DNA of 35,568 bases from positions 1-35,568 of the IMG/VR virus record IMGVR_UViG_3300034066_001370; one strand, given 5' to 3'. A model generated the notes under the pieces. That model searched no databases. It was not told where the DNA came from and saw only the letters and a list, made by a program, of their open reading frames with translations. The translations under genes and the position numbers were made by a program. The stretch is from a virus. Below, piece by piece: positions 1-5,797 of the stretch (position 1 is the stretch's first letter; every line of letters starts with the position of its first letter).

Positions 1-534
1 CTAGAACTTCACGTATATGATCTTCCGTCTTTTGATGGTCGCTTCGGTAAGCGTAATGCATCACTTCGCGCCATTTACGATTCATTCAATGATCATCAGA
101 AGAGCGTAATGAAGTTGGTTTCAACCGGTGGTATTACCACCGAAGATGAAATGGATGAACTATATGCCGATTATATGGAAAACGGCTATGAAGGTCAGAT
201 CATTAGAACCGACGATACTAAGTATGAGAACAAGCGTTCTAAGCAGCTATTGAAGCGTAAGGTTTTTACTGATGCAGAGTTCGAACTAGTCGATATTGTT
301 GAAGGTCGTGGCAACTGGGCTGGTTATGCTAAGTCCATGGTTATCAGGCTTAAGGATGGAACTACCCAGTCGACTGGTCTCCGTGGCACTCAGGCATTTA
401 CTAAGGAACTGCTTGAGAACAAGGACAAGTATATCGGCGGTGATGTGACAGTCCGTTACATTCGACTAACTAACGATGGTAAGCTTTTCCATCCTGTTAC
501 TGTCGCTGTGTACGGTTCTAAGCGAGACATTTAA
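1..534 (+). CDS. ATP-dependent DNA ligase, C-terminal part (gp30-like)
   Basis: The gene enters from the left edge, so about 177 codons of the C-terminal part are visible. It would seal nicks between Okazaki fragments and in recombination intermediates of phage DNA. The visible part carries nucleotidyltransferase motif IV (EGQIIR) and motif V (QLLKRKVF), followed by an OB-fold-like domain ending in a motif VI-like stretch (GGDVTVRYIRLTNDGKLFHP). The catalytic KxDG lysine lies outside the window, so DNA rather than RNA specificity is inferred from the overall pattern. tRNA genes begin four bases after the stop, so the gene probably ends a replication operon that continues upstream. Confidence 0.85.
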   Translation, partial: LELHVYDLPSFDGRFGKRNASLRAIYDSFNDHQKSVMKLVSTGGITTEDEMDELYADYMENGYEGQIIRTDDTKYENKRSKQLLKRKVFTDAEFELVDIVEGRGNWAGYAKSMVIRLKDGTTQSTGLRGTQAFTKELLENKDKYIGGDVTVRYIRLTNDGKLFHPVTVAVYGSKRDI

Positions 535-537
535 TTA

Positions 538-620
538 CTAGGCGTAGTCGAGGAGAGTTTCTACCTCTCTAATCGTAATTGGAGCTGCAAATGGGGGTTC
601 GAGTCCCTCCGCCTGGGCCA
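538..620 (+). tRNA. atypical tRNA, anticodon uncertain (possibly Arg-UCU)
   Basis: The acceptor stem CTAGGCG/CGCCTGG (one G-U pair), discriminator G, encoded CCA and a T-arm GGGGG-TTCGAGT-CCCTC are clear. The best anticodon arm is GAGAG-TTTCTAC-CTCTC, a perfect five-pair stem with U33 and A37, giving UCU (Arg, AGA). This leaves only eight bases where the D-arm should be and a 23-base variable region. An alternative fold uses GAGG/CCTC as the D-stem and TCTAA/TTGGA as the anticodon stem, with a six-base loop showing CGU (Thr). A functional but atypical tRNA or a decaying one are both possible. Confidence 0.6.
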
Positions 621-640
621 TTTTAGATAAATAGAATTAG

Positions 641-733
641 CCCCGTATAGTTTAATGGTAGAACACCCGCCTTATGATCGGTTTAGCTCTAGATAGGAGC
701 ACAGTCTCGGTTCGACTCCGGGTACGGGTACCA
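641..733 (+). tRNA. atypical tRNA with long variable arm (anticodon possibly UAU, Ile)
   Basis: The acceptor CCCCGTA/TACGGGT pairs except at the terminal C-T. The D-arm GTTT-AATGGTA-GAAC is identical to that of the Gln-UUG tRNA further right. The T-arm is CTCGG-TTCGACT-CCGGG and CCA is encoded. The anticodon loop CTTATGA would show UAU (AUA codons), but only the central CCG/CGG of its stem pairs. A stem-loop GCTCT-AGATA-GGAGC sits between anticodon arm and T-arm like a class II variable arm, which is unusual for an Ile-type tRNA. The identity should be treated as open. Confidence 0.6.
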
Positions 734-746
734 TAATTATGAATAT

Positions 747-831
747 GCCCCCTTGGTGGAATTGGTAGACACAGCGCACTTAAAATGCGCCGGTTTAGGC
801 CGTGCTGGTTCAAGTCCGGCAGGGGGCACCA
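747..831 (+). tRNA. tRNA-Leu (UAA)
   Basis: A canonical class II tRNA: acceptor GCCCCCT/AGGGGGC, discriminator A, encoded CCA. Stem CGCA and loop CTTAAAA give anticodon UAA, and a long variable arm follows as expected for leucine. The T-arm is TGCTGGTTCAAGTCCGGCA. It lies 17 bases upstream of the next protein gene and is probably transcribed with it. Confidence 0.95.
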
Positions 832-848
832 AATTAGCAGGATATATT

Positions 849-1115
849 ATGTCAAATATTGAATTGTGTAAGTGCTCTAAATCTAAGTCAAAGATTAAGG
901 GCGTGCGATGTGGTCCACATGTATACGGCATCCGGTCTTGGCGCGCCAAGACTCAAACTACTCCTGAAACTATGGTAGATGAAGTTTACTGTCTAGATAC
1001 CGTATGTAAAGAACTAAAGAACAAGTGGATTCTTGAGACTATTGTTACGCCTAATAGCGATTTTGTTAGCTCAACATTCGTTACCAAGTATCAAAACGGT
1101 GAAAAGCGTGTCTGA
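849..1115 (+). CDS. hypothetical small protein
   Basis: An 88-residue protein that I do not recognise. The start is set by AGGA seven bases upstream of the ATG; longer readings would run into the tRNA-Leu gene. It has four cysteines in its first half (CKC near residue 7, RCGP near 22, YC near 48), a basic N-terminal third and an acidic centre. Its stop overlaps the GTG start of the dCMP deaminase gene, so the two are probably translationally coupled. No catalytic motif is visible. Confidence 0.75.
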   Translation: MSNIELCKCSKSKSKIKGVRCGPHVYGIRSWRAKTQTTPETMVDEVYCLDTVCKELKNKWILETIVTPNSDFVSSTFVTKYQNGEKRV

Positions 1116-1593
1116 TAAGTGGGACCTGAGATATCTCAGGGTAGCTAAAGAAGTATCGACTTGGTCTAAAGATCCTTCGACACAGGTTGGTGCTGTAACA
1201 GTTAAACCACATTATGGCCAAATTCTTACTCAGGGATATAATGGATTCCCTAGAGCCCTACAAGATTTGCCTGAGCGTCTAGAAGAAAGAATTACAAAGT
1301 ACAAGTATACAATCCATGCCGAAATGAATTGTATCTATAACGCTTCACTTCTAGGTTTGTCATTGTTGAATGCCCATATGTATATCTGGGGTCTTCCGCT
1401 TTGTTCAGAATGTGCTAAAGGTATTATTCAGGCTGGCATAAGCAAAGTCATTGTTTGTTATCCTGAAAAGATTCATGAGCCTTGGATTTCTTCGTGGGAA
1501 ATGTCTAAGAATATGCTTTATGAAGCTGGTTGTACAATTTCAGAATACCGGTATGATTCACAACTAAAAATAACTATGTACAAACCATTCTAA
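1108..1593 (+). CDS. cd: deoxycytidylate (dCMP) deaminase
   Basis: Converts dCMP to dUMP, feeding thymidylate synthesis by the ThyX encoded further right. The zinc site is complete: HAE at residues 70-72 (His ligand and proton-shuttling Glu) and CSEC at 99-102 (two Cys ligands), in a 161-residue protein of normal family length. The start is taken as GTG, giving an N-terminus (V/M)SDKWDLRYLRVAKEVSTW like that of the family; an in-frame GTG three codons upstream is the alternative. It overlaps the preceding gene by eight bases. The 3' end of the gene contains a promoter for the following small genes. Confidence 0.92.
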   Translation: MSDKWDLRYLRVAKEVSTWSKDPSTQVGAVTVKPHYGQILTQGYNGFPRALQDLPERLEERITKYKYTIHAEMNCIYNASLLGLSLLNAHMYIWGLPLCSECAKGIIQAGISKVIVCYPEKIHEPWISSWEMSKNMLYEAGCTISEYRYDSQLKITMYKPF

Positions 1594-1605
1594 TCAGTGT
1601 ATAAT
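1576..1605 (+). promoter_or_regulatory. phage early/middle promoter (TGTAC-N18-TATAAT)
   Basis: ATGTAC, an 18-base spacer ending in GTG, then TATAAT. The same spacing and flanking bases recur at five other sites in the window. The -35 element lies in the last codons of the dCMP deaminase gene, and the expected transcript starts about 40 bases before the small gene at 1645. Confidence 0.75.
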
Positions 1606-1644
1606 GATTAAACAATAATGGGGGTTATTATGTAAAGGTGCAAA

Positions 1645-1818
1645 ATGGATAGAATTTATATTCAAGTTCAAAATAATGGAAATTGGCAGACTGTAAATTC
1701 AACCGATGCGAACGATATGCAAAGGGTACTTATTGAAATGCAGCAGGCCAAGGAGCGGCAGCCGGATCTTAGGGTTCGCGCTGTCGATGAGTCTGATCGT
1801 CTAATTGATATGTTGTAA
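1645..1818 (+). CDS. hypothetical small protein (57 aa)
   Basis: A 57-residue open frame starting MDRIYIQVQNNG and ending DRLIDML. AAGGTG five bases before the ATG is a good ribosome binding site, and the strong promoter just upstream supports expression. The predicted fold is a beta-hairpin (RIYIQVQNNGNWQTV) followed by a helix (DANDMQRVLIEMQQAKER) and another strand (LRVRAVD), a beta-alpha-beta layout common in small phage regulators. No family recognised. It is followed 18 bases later by a small putative DNA-binding protein. Confidence 0.75.
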   Translation: MDRIYIQVQNNGNWQTVNSTDANDMQRVLIEMQQAKERQPDLRVRAVDESDRLIDML

Positions 1819-1836
1819 TAAAAGGATACATATATA

Positions 1837-2106
1837 ATGCGCACTAATTCTAACTCTGCTCGTCTCGCCCGTTCGCTTACTAACGGTGCTCAGTATACCG
1901 AAGCCCAGATTGCTTCGAAGTTCGGAATTGCTAATCCGACTGCTACGATTGCGTATCTTCGTCGTAATGGCTATTCGATCTACTCGAATCGCAAGAATGG
2001 TGACTTCGGCAAGTATACCAAGTACCGTATGGGTTCTGCCCGTAAGGCTGTCGTTGCTGCTGTAGTTAATACGTACGGTTCTCGTTTGACCGGTCTTGCT
2101 GGCTAA
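1837..2106 (+). CDS. small basic helix-turn-helix-like protein
   Basis: An 89-residue basic protein, probably nucleic-acid-binding. Residues about 20-50 read as a winged-helix or helix-turn-helix segment (TEAQIASKFGI followed by TATIAYLRRNGYSIYSNR), and the C-terminal part is rich in Arg, Lys and Ala. AAAGGA lies ten bases before the ATG. Codon choice is strongly biased (cgt, aag, ggt), as in highly expressed phage genes. With the preceding 57-aa gene it forms a short unit bounded by a promoter at 1576 and a probable terminator at 2133. The DNA-binding role is inferred from sequence only. Confidence 0.75.
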   Translation: MRTNSNSARLARSLTNGAQYTEAQIASKFGIANPTATIAYLRRNGYSIYSNRKNGDFGKYTKYRMGSARKAVVAAVVNTYGSRLTGLAG

Positions 2107-2132
2107 AAGCAAGATAAATAATTAACACTTAA

Positions 2133-2175
2133 GCACGCGGGTTGACGAAACTGTAAGACGTGCCTTTCTTTTTTT
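2133..2175 (+). terminator. probable Rho-independent terminator
   Basis: GCACG pairs with CGTGC across a 21-base loop that can form a weak inner GTT/AAC pairing, and is followed directly by CTTTCTTTTTTT. It lies after the small DNA-binding-like gene and before tRNA-Asn. The hairpin is weaker than a classic terminator. Confidence 0.5.
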
Positions 2176-2184
2176 GTAGATTAT

Positions 2185-2260
2185 TCCTAGGTAGCTCAGT
2201 TGGTAGAGCGCCGAGCTGTTAACTCGGTGGTCGCAGGTTCGAGCCCTGCCCTGGGAGCCA
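2185..2260 (+). tRNA. tRNA-Asn (GUU)
   Basis: Acceptor TCCTAGG/CCTGGGA, discriminator G, encoded CCA. D-arm GCTC-AGTTGGTA-GAGC, anticodon arm CCGAG-CTGTTAA-CTCGG (GUU), T-arm GCAGG-TTCGAGC-CCTGC. All stems pair. Confidence 0.95.
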
Positions 2261-2339
2261 TATGTTAGCCGAATACCTGTGGAAGGTCGCAATGTCGGTA
2301 AGGGTTGGTCGAAAACGTGAGACCCGTCCAGTATTTTAT
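2261..2339 (+). other. intergenic segment between tRNAs, possible small RNA
   Basis: No tRNA or credible gene is visible in this 79-base spacer. It can form TGGAAGG/CCGTCCA (six of seven pairs) around a GGTC/GACC hairpin. Its last 20 bases closely match the 3' end of the structured RNA at 15122-15233 (GACCC, then CCAGTATTTTATG here versus CTAGTATTTTATG there). It may be a processed spacer or a shorter relative of that RNA. Confidence 0.35.
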
Positions 2340-2416
2340 GCCCCTGAAGCCTTTAACCGGATGAGGTCGGGTTTTGTAAACCCGGGAAGCAGGTTCGATT
2401 CCTGACTGGGGCACCA
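2340..2416 (+). tRNA. tRNA-Thr (UGU)
   Basis: Acceptor GCCCCTG/CTGGGGC with one T-T mismatch, discriminator A, encoded CCA. D-stem GCCT/AGGT, anticodon arm CGGGT-TTTGTAA-ACCCG (UGU), T-arm GCAGG-TTCGATT-CCTGA with one mismatch at the base. Confidence 0.9.
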
Positions 2417-2432
2417 TTTTGAAGTAGTTTGT

Positions 2433-2509
2433 GTTGGTGGCGGAATATTGGTAGACGCACCGGTTTGTGACTCCGGATCTTGTGGGTTCGAGTCCCACCC
2501 ATCACCCCA
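2433..2509 (+). tRNA. tRNA-His (GUG)
   Basis: The anticodon loop TTGTGAC (GUG) is flanked by CCGG/CCGG. The T-arm GTGGG-TTCGAGT-CCCAC is perfect and CCA is encoded. The extra 5' G opposite C73 expected in histidine tRNAs is present, although the first true acceptor pair is a T-C mismatch. Confidence 0.88.
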
Positions 2510-2520
2510 TTTGGTGTATT

Positions 2521-2697
2521 ATGACAAAAATGTTTGTTGATCGGTTTTTATTTTTAATAGAGTATTGTTCTGGTAAAAGTTTTGATCCTAATATTTTCCA
2601 AATTATGCATGATGAATATGCTAATGCTTGGAAAAAATTGGATCAAGCAGAACAAGGTGAAATTACTGAACGTCTAAACAAAGTTTATTATGTCTGA
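2521..2697 (+). CDS. hypothetical small protein (58 aa)
   Basis: A 58-residue acidic, largely helical protein beginning MTKMFVDRFLFLIEYCSG; not recognised. The ATG is the first that does not run into the tRNA-His gene. Its stop overlaps the ATG of the next gene (ATGTCTGA), indicating coupled translation with the nucleotidyltransferase-like protein and therefore membership in the same short operon with the RNA ligase. AT content is higher than in the genes that follow. Confidence 0.65.
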   Translation: MTKMFVDRFLFLIEYCSGKSFDPNIFQIMHDEYANAWKKLDQAEQGEITERLNKVYYV

Positions 2698-3553
2698 AGT
2701 GAATGTTCCGCGCGGCATGAAGAAGCGCACGATTAACGATATTATCTCTAAGAAGATTGATAAGTGGATCAAAACTGTTGATAATGAGCAGCTCCGAATT
2801 AGAATTCGTCCTGCGGTTATCGTCACTGGCGGTGCGATCACTTCGATGCTTCTAGGTGAGATACCTAACGATTTCGACGTGTACTTTTCTGACATTACTC
2901 TTGCTACTGATCTAGCTCAGTATTATGCAGCAAAGATGACTAACCTTGAAACGTTTGTTATTACTCCCCGTGGTGATAACTCAGGCGTTTGTCTTGAAGT
3001 AAAGCATAAGAACTTTATTACTGCTGATTCTACTTTCAATTTTAACGTTATGACTTCGGTTGATACTGAGAAGTATGAGCCGCTCTTTATCTCTGCAAAT
3101 GCTATTACCCTCTCCGATAAGATCCAGTTGATCTTCAGGTTTGTCGGTGATCCGGACGTTATTCATGAGAACTATGATTTTGTTCATACCAAGAATTATT
3201 GGACAAATGCAAACGGTGTAGTGTTTAATGGTGCGGCTCTAGCTGCAACACTAGCGAAAGAACTAGTATATACCGGATCTAAGTATCCGTTGTGTTCTAT
3301 GTTTAGGATTAAGAAGTTTATCGAGCGTGGTTGGACTATCACTGCCGGTGATATGCTAAAGATTGCTTGGGATATTAATGAGCTAGACCTAAAGAACGTC
3401 GATGTTCTGAAGGAACAGCTTATCGGCGTAGATTACATGTATTTTCTCGACCTTATTCGAAAGATGGAACAAAATAAGGAAGAGAATAATATCTGGGATC
3501 GTGCATATATTATGGACCTGATTGATCTGGTGTTTAGAGGCGAAAATGACTGA
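2690..3553 (+). CDS. phage nucleotidyltransferase-fold protein (class II CCA-adding/poly(A) polymerase-like head)
   Basis: A 287-residue protein of a family conserved in T4-like phages, with a polymerase beta-type nucleotidyltransferase signature. GGAITSMLLG at residues 47-56 matches the GGxVRDxLLG of CCA-adding enzymes, and NDFDVYF (Asp61 and Asp63) gives the metal-binding DxD. The RD of the cellular motif is replaced by TS, so normal CCA addition is not assured. The C-terminal half is helical and has no HD domain. The gene overlaps both neighbours, and the next one encodes an RNA ligase; most surrounding genes are tRNAs. I infer a role in RNA 3'-end modification or repair. The biochemical activity is not established. 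Confidence 0.75.
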   Translation: MSEVNVPRGMKKRTINDIISKKIDKWIKTVDNEQLRIRIRPAVIVTGGAITSMLLGEIPNDFDVYFSDITLATDLAQYYAAKMTNLETFVITPRGDNSGVCLEVKHKNFITADSTFNFNVMTSVDTEKYEPLFISANAITLSDKIQLIFRFVGDPDVIHENYDFVHTKNYWTNANGVVFNGAALAATLAKELVYTGSKYPLCSMFRIKKFIERGWTITAGDMLKIAWDINELDLKNVDVLKEQLIGVDYMYFLDLIRKMEQNKEENNIWDRAYIMDLIDLVFRGEND

Positions 3554-4622
3554 TACTACAAGAAAGCTAGCGTCTATCCGTAGAATTTCTGCTCTAGAGC
3601 CTATTGAAGGAGCAGACCGTATCGAGTGTGCCACAGTAGACGGGTGGAAGCTTGTAACTGCCAAGGTCAACCGTTTTAACGTTGGTGATTTGGTTGTGTA
3701 CTTTGAGATTGATTCGTGGATTCCTTGCAGCATCGCTGCGTTCCTCGATAAGAACCCGAAGACATATGAAGGTGTTGTCGGTGCTCGTCTTCGTACAATC
3801 AAGCTTCGCGGCCAGATTTCTCAGGGCTTGATCCTGCCGATCAAGGATATTCTTGTGTATATGCCGGTTCCAGCTGATGAAAATGAGTTCGTTGAAGGAT
3901 ATGATCTCACTGCTATTCTAGGCATTAAGAAGTGGGAGAAGCCTATTAATGCTAAGCTTGCTGGTATTGTAAAGGGTAATTTCCCGTCATTCATTCCTAA
4001 GACTGACGAGGAACGTGTTCAGAACATGACCAAGGAATTGGCCAAGTGGACTTCTGATATGAACCATTGGGACGGCTCTCCCCGAGAAGTTCCTGATATG
4101 CTTTGGGAAGTTACCGAGAAGCTTGAAGGTTCGTCAATGACTGTATACTGGAATAACGGCCAGTTCGGCGTTTGCTCGCGTAATCTTGAGCTCGTCGAAG
4201 ATGAAACTAATGCATTTTGGAAGGCTGCGCGTAGCTTAAACCTAGAAAGAATCATTTCTAATATTGACATGAACATCGCACTGCAGGGCGAGCTAGTTGG
4301 TCCTGGAGTACAGGGCAACTACTACGGCTTGAGTGAACTTAAGTTCTACATTTATAATATCTATGATATTGATGGTGGTTCTTACGTATCACCTGAAACA
4401 CGTAGGTTTGTTGTTACGAGATGTGGTCTAGATCATGTGCCGGTTCTAGGACTGTACAATCTTCCAGTCAATGCTACGGCTGATGGAATTGTGTCAATGG
4501 CCGAAGGTCGTTCTATTCTCAATAATGCTAAGGAACGTGAAGGCATTGTTTTTAAGCATGTCGAGCGTGATGGACCTTCTTTCAAGGCAATTTCTAACAA
4601 GTATTTGCTAAATAATGACTAA
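3546..4622 (+). CDS. RNA ligase, Rnl5/DraRnl-like
   Basis: A 358-residue ATP-dependent RNA ligase, probably joining 3'-OH and 5'-phosphate ends in nicked RNA duplexes as the Deinococcus DraRnl family does. The N-terminal 110 residues look like the OB-like domain of that family. The nucleotidyltransferase domain shows motif I KLEG (Lys192 as AMP acceptor), a motif III-like region (LQGELVGPG, about 247), motif IV (EGIVFK, about 332) and motif V (FKAISNKYLL). The start is the ATG that overlaps the stop of the preceding gene. With the upstream nucleotidyltransferase-like protein and the surrounding tRNA genes it suggests tRNA repair or maturation after host anticodon-nuclease attack. Confidence 0.87.
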   Translation: MTDTTRKLASIRRISALEPIEGADRIECATVDGWKLVTAKVNRFNVGDLVVYFEIDSWIPCSIAAFLDKNPKTYEGVVGARLRTIKLRGQISQGLILPIKDILVYMPVPADENEFVEGYDLTAILGIKKWEKPINAKLAGIVKGNFPSFIPKTDEERVQNMTKELAKWTSDMNHWDGSPREVPDMLWEVTEKLEGSSMTVYWNNGQFGVCSRNLELVEDETNAFWKAARSLNLERIISNIDMNIALQGELVGPGVQGNYYGLSELKFYIYNIYDIDGGSYVSPETRRFVVTRCGLDHVPVLGLYNLPVNATADGIVSMAEGRSILNNAKEREGIVFKHVERDGPSFKAISNKYLLNND

Positions 4623-4625
4623 ATA

Positions 4626-4660
4626 GTATTGTACACTGGCCCAAAACCAGTGTACAATAC
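4626..4660 (+). promoter_or_regulatory. palindromic promoter-like element (TTGTAC-N18-TACAAT)
   Basis: A perfect 14-bp inverted repeat with a seven-base loop (CCCAAAA). Read as a promoter, it has TTGTAC and, exactly 18 bases later after GTG, TACAAT. That is the architecture of the other promoters with one change in the -10 box. It lies between the RNA ligase and tRNA-Ile. No T-run follows, so a plain terminator is less likely; it may act as promoter, as operator or as an RNA hairpin. Confidence 0.6.
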
Positions 4661-4674
4661 ACTTAATGAATTAA

Positions 4675-4750
4675 GCCAGTATAGCTCAGCTGGGAGAGCA
4701 AGCGGTCGATAACCGCTAGGTCGGAGGTTCGAGCCCTCCTACTGGTACCA
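4675..4750 (+). tRNA. tRNA-Ile (GAU) with C33
   Basis: All four stems are intact: acceptor GCCAGTA/TACTGGT, D-arm GCTC/GAGC, anticodon stem AGCGG/CCGCT, T-stem GGAGG/CCTCC. CCA is encoded. The anticodon loop is TCGATAA, so the anticodon is GAU, but position 33, nearly always U, is C, as if bases 32 and 33 were swapped. Confidence 0.9.
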
Positions 4751-4755
4751 TTTTG

Positions 4756-4867
4756 ACGAGCTCGGAAATCTTGGAAGTTGTACACCTTCACTACGTATCA
4801 GACTCGAACTGATATCTCGTTGTAACGGCTTTATCCAGTTAAGCTACCGTATGATTTCCGAGCTCGT
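4756..4867. repeat. 15-bp perfect inverted repeat enclosing a tRNA-like element
   Basis: ACGAGCTCGGAAATC at 4756-4770 is exactly complementary to 4853-4867; two further G-T or T-G pairs can be added outside. The 82 bases between hold a minus-strand tRNA-like sequence. It lies between tRNA-Ile and the UCA tRNA. A long RNA stem or a mobile-element remnant are both possible. Confidence 0.8.
4788..4853 (-). pseudogene. degenerate tRNA-like element, truncated anticodon arm
   Basis: Read on the minus strand it has a tRNA-like D-arm (GCTT-AACTGGATA-AAGC) and a perfect T-arm (ATCAG-TTCGAGT-CTGAT). The acceptor is imperfect (CATACG against CGTAGTG, with a bulged G). Only 14 bases separate D-arm and T-arm, enough for a three-pair stub CGT-TACA-ACG but not for a normal anticodon arm. 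No CCA is encoded. It is probably a decayed tRNA, or the tRNA-like half of a larger RNA closed by the flanking inverted repeat. Confidence 0.55.
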
Positions 4868-4888
4868 TGAATGTTTGTAGATAAATAA

Positions 4889-4963
4889 TCTTGTGTAGCT
4901 CAACTGGTTAGAGCGCAGTCTTCAAAACTGACGATCGGGGTTCGAGCCCTCGCACAGGAACCA
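4889..4963 (+). tRNA. tRNA with UCA anticodon (putative opal suppressor)
   Basis: Acceptor TCTTGTG/CACAGGA, discriminator A, encoded CCA, D-arm GCTC-AACTGGTTA-GAGC, T-arm CGGGG-TTCGAGC-CCTCG. The anticodon loop CTTCAAA gives UCA, which reads the stop codon UGA. Its stem CAGT/ACTG has only four pairs. A separate Trp-CCA tRNA exists and the genes here stop normally at UGA, so the element is best called a suppressor candidate. Its length rules out selenocysteine tRNA. Confidence 0.75.
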
Positions 4964-5072
4964 AATTACTTAACCTAGGAAATCTAACAATGCTTTGATG
5001 TATTCGTGCCCCTCCTTGTTGACTTTGGCGTGCTAATTTCAACAACTGTGATTTATAACGGGGAGATATTAA
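4964..5072 (+). promoter_or_regulatory. leader region of the PTH2-like gene
   Basis: This 109-base non-coding segment contains an inverted repeat TTGTTGA/TCAACAA (5016-5022 and 5039-5045) with a 16-base loop, and ends in a strong GGGGAG ribosome binding site eight bases before the ATG. I see no tRNA or promoter consensus in it. It may form a leader hairpin. Confidence 0.35.
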
Positions 5073-5789
5073 ATGTTTTGTATTAATTTTGACGACTTCA
5101 TTAAGCAGCACAAGGAAAAGGCTGCGGCTAAGACTCTTACATCTGGTGATATGGCAATGTACCATATCCGGCGTGCTTATCACGCCAAGTCTAACTATAA
5201 GATTGATCTAGCCAAGATTTTTCTTACATCGGCCTTTACGCCGATTTCGTCTAAGACTGAGTTGGCCAACGGTGCAAAGCCACACGACGGTGTTCTGCGC
5301 GCTTTGAATATGGTTTTATTCCAGCTGCGTCGTTGGAATCTAAACGCTAAACCTTCTGATGAAGAAAGGCAAATGGTTAATGTCCTTGACGATATGGCTC
5401 AAGAACTACGTAACCATTTCGGCTCAGCTGAGCCGGTATATCGTGATCCTAAGGCTAATACAGTTTATGCTTATATCTTTACTAAGCAGGATATGTCTAG
5501 AGAGCAGCAGTTGGTTCAGACCGCGCACTGTACGATGGTTCTTGGTCAGGCAGTGGCTGCTACGGAGTACGATGCTAAGAAGCTTCATTTCACTGTTTTC
5601 GGGGTTCCGGATGGTGGTGCGCTAGAGGCTAAGAAGAATTTTCTAGAGGCCCGTGGAGTGCAGACCGTGCACTTTATCGAACCTGATATGGGAAATGTTA
5701 TGACTTCATTCGCGTGTATGCCGATGAAGAAGTCTAAGGCCACGAAGGATAATTTGTTTGTGGATAATACACTACTAACCATGGTGTAA
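5073..5789 (+). CDS. PTH2-like domain protein
   Basis: A 238-residue protein. Residues about 131-215 resemble peptidyl-tRNA hydrolase 2: YIFTKQDMS, then REQQLVQTAHCTMVLG (compare the family's gQ-AAQ-aHA helix), LHFTVFGVPD, EAKKNFLEARGV and a strand ending FIEPD. The bacterial-archaeal enzyme releases tRNA from stalled peptidyl-tRNA. The usual glycine and lysine of the first helix are changed (SREQQ), so the reaction is unproven. The N-terminal 110 residues are helical with no recognised domain. It lies within the tRNA cluster, between the UCA tRNA and tRNA-Pro. Family assignment is by motif memory only. Confidence 0.6.
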   Translation: MFCINFDDFIKQHKEKAAAKTLTSGDMAMYHIRRAYHAKSNYKIDLAKIFLTSAFTPISSKTELANGAKPHDGVLRALNMVLFQLRRWNLNAKPSDEERQMVNVLDDMAQELRNHFGSAEPVYRDPKANTVYAYIFTKQDMSREQQLVQTAHCTMVLGQAVAATEYDAKKLHFTVFGVPDGGALEAKKNFLEARGVQTVHFIEPDMGNVMTSFACMPMKKSKATKDNLFVDNTLLTMV

Positions 5790-5797
5790 AAAAGTTA

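Noticed and set aside
737-949. Minus-strand open frame containing LVPPAGLEPARP-like text
   Set aside because: It is the antisense of tRNA-Leu; such peptides are the well-known translation artefact of tRNA genes. The same applies to frames at 2265-2498 and 4908-5183.
4626-4660. Simple Rho-independent terminator after the RNA ligase gene
   Set aside because: The hairpin is perfect but is not followed by a T-run, and its arms fit the promoter motif spacing.
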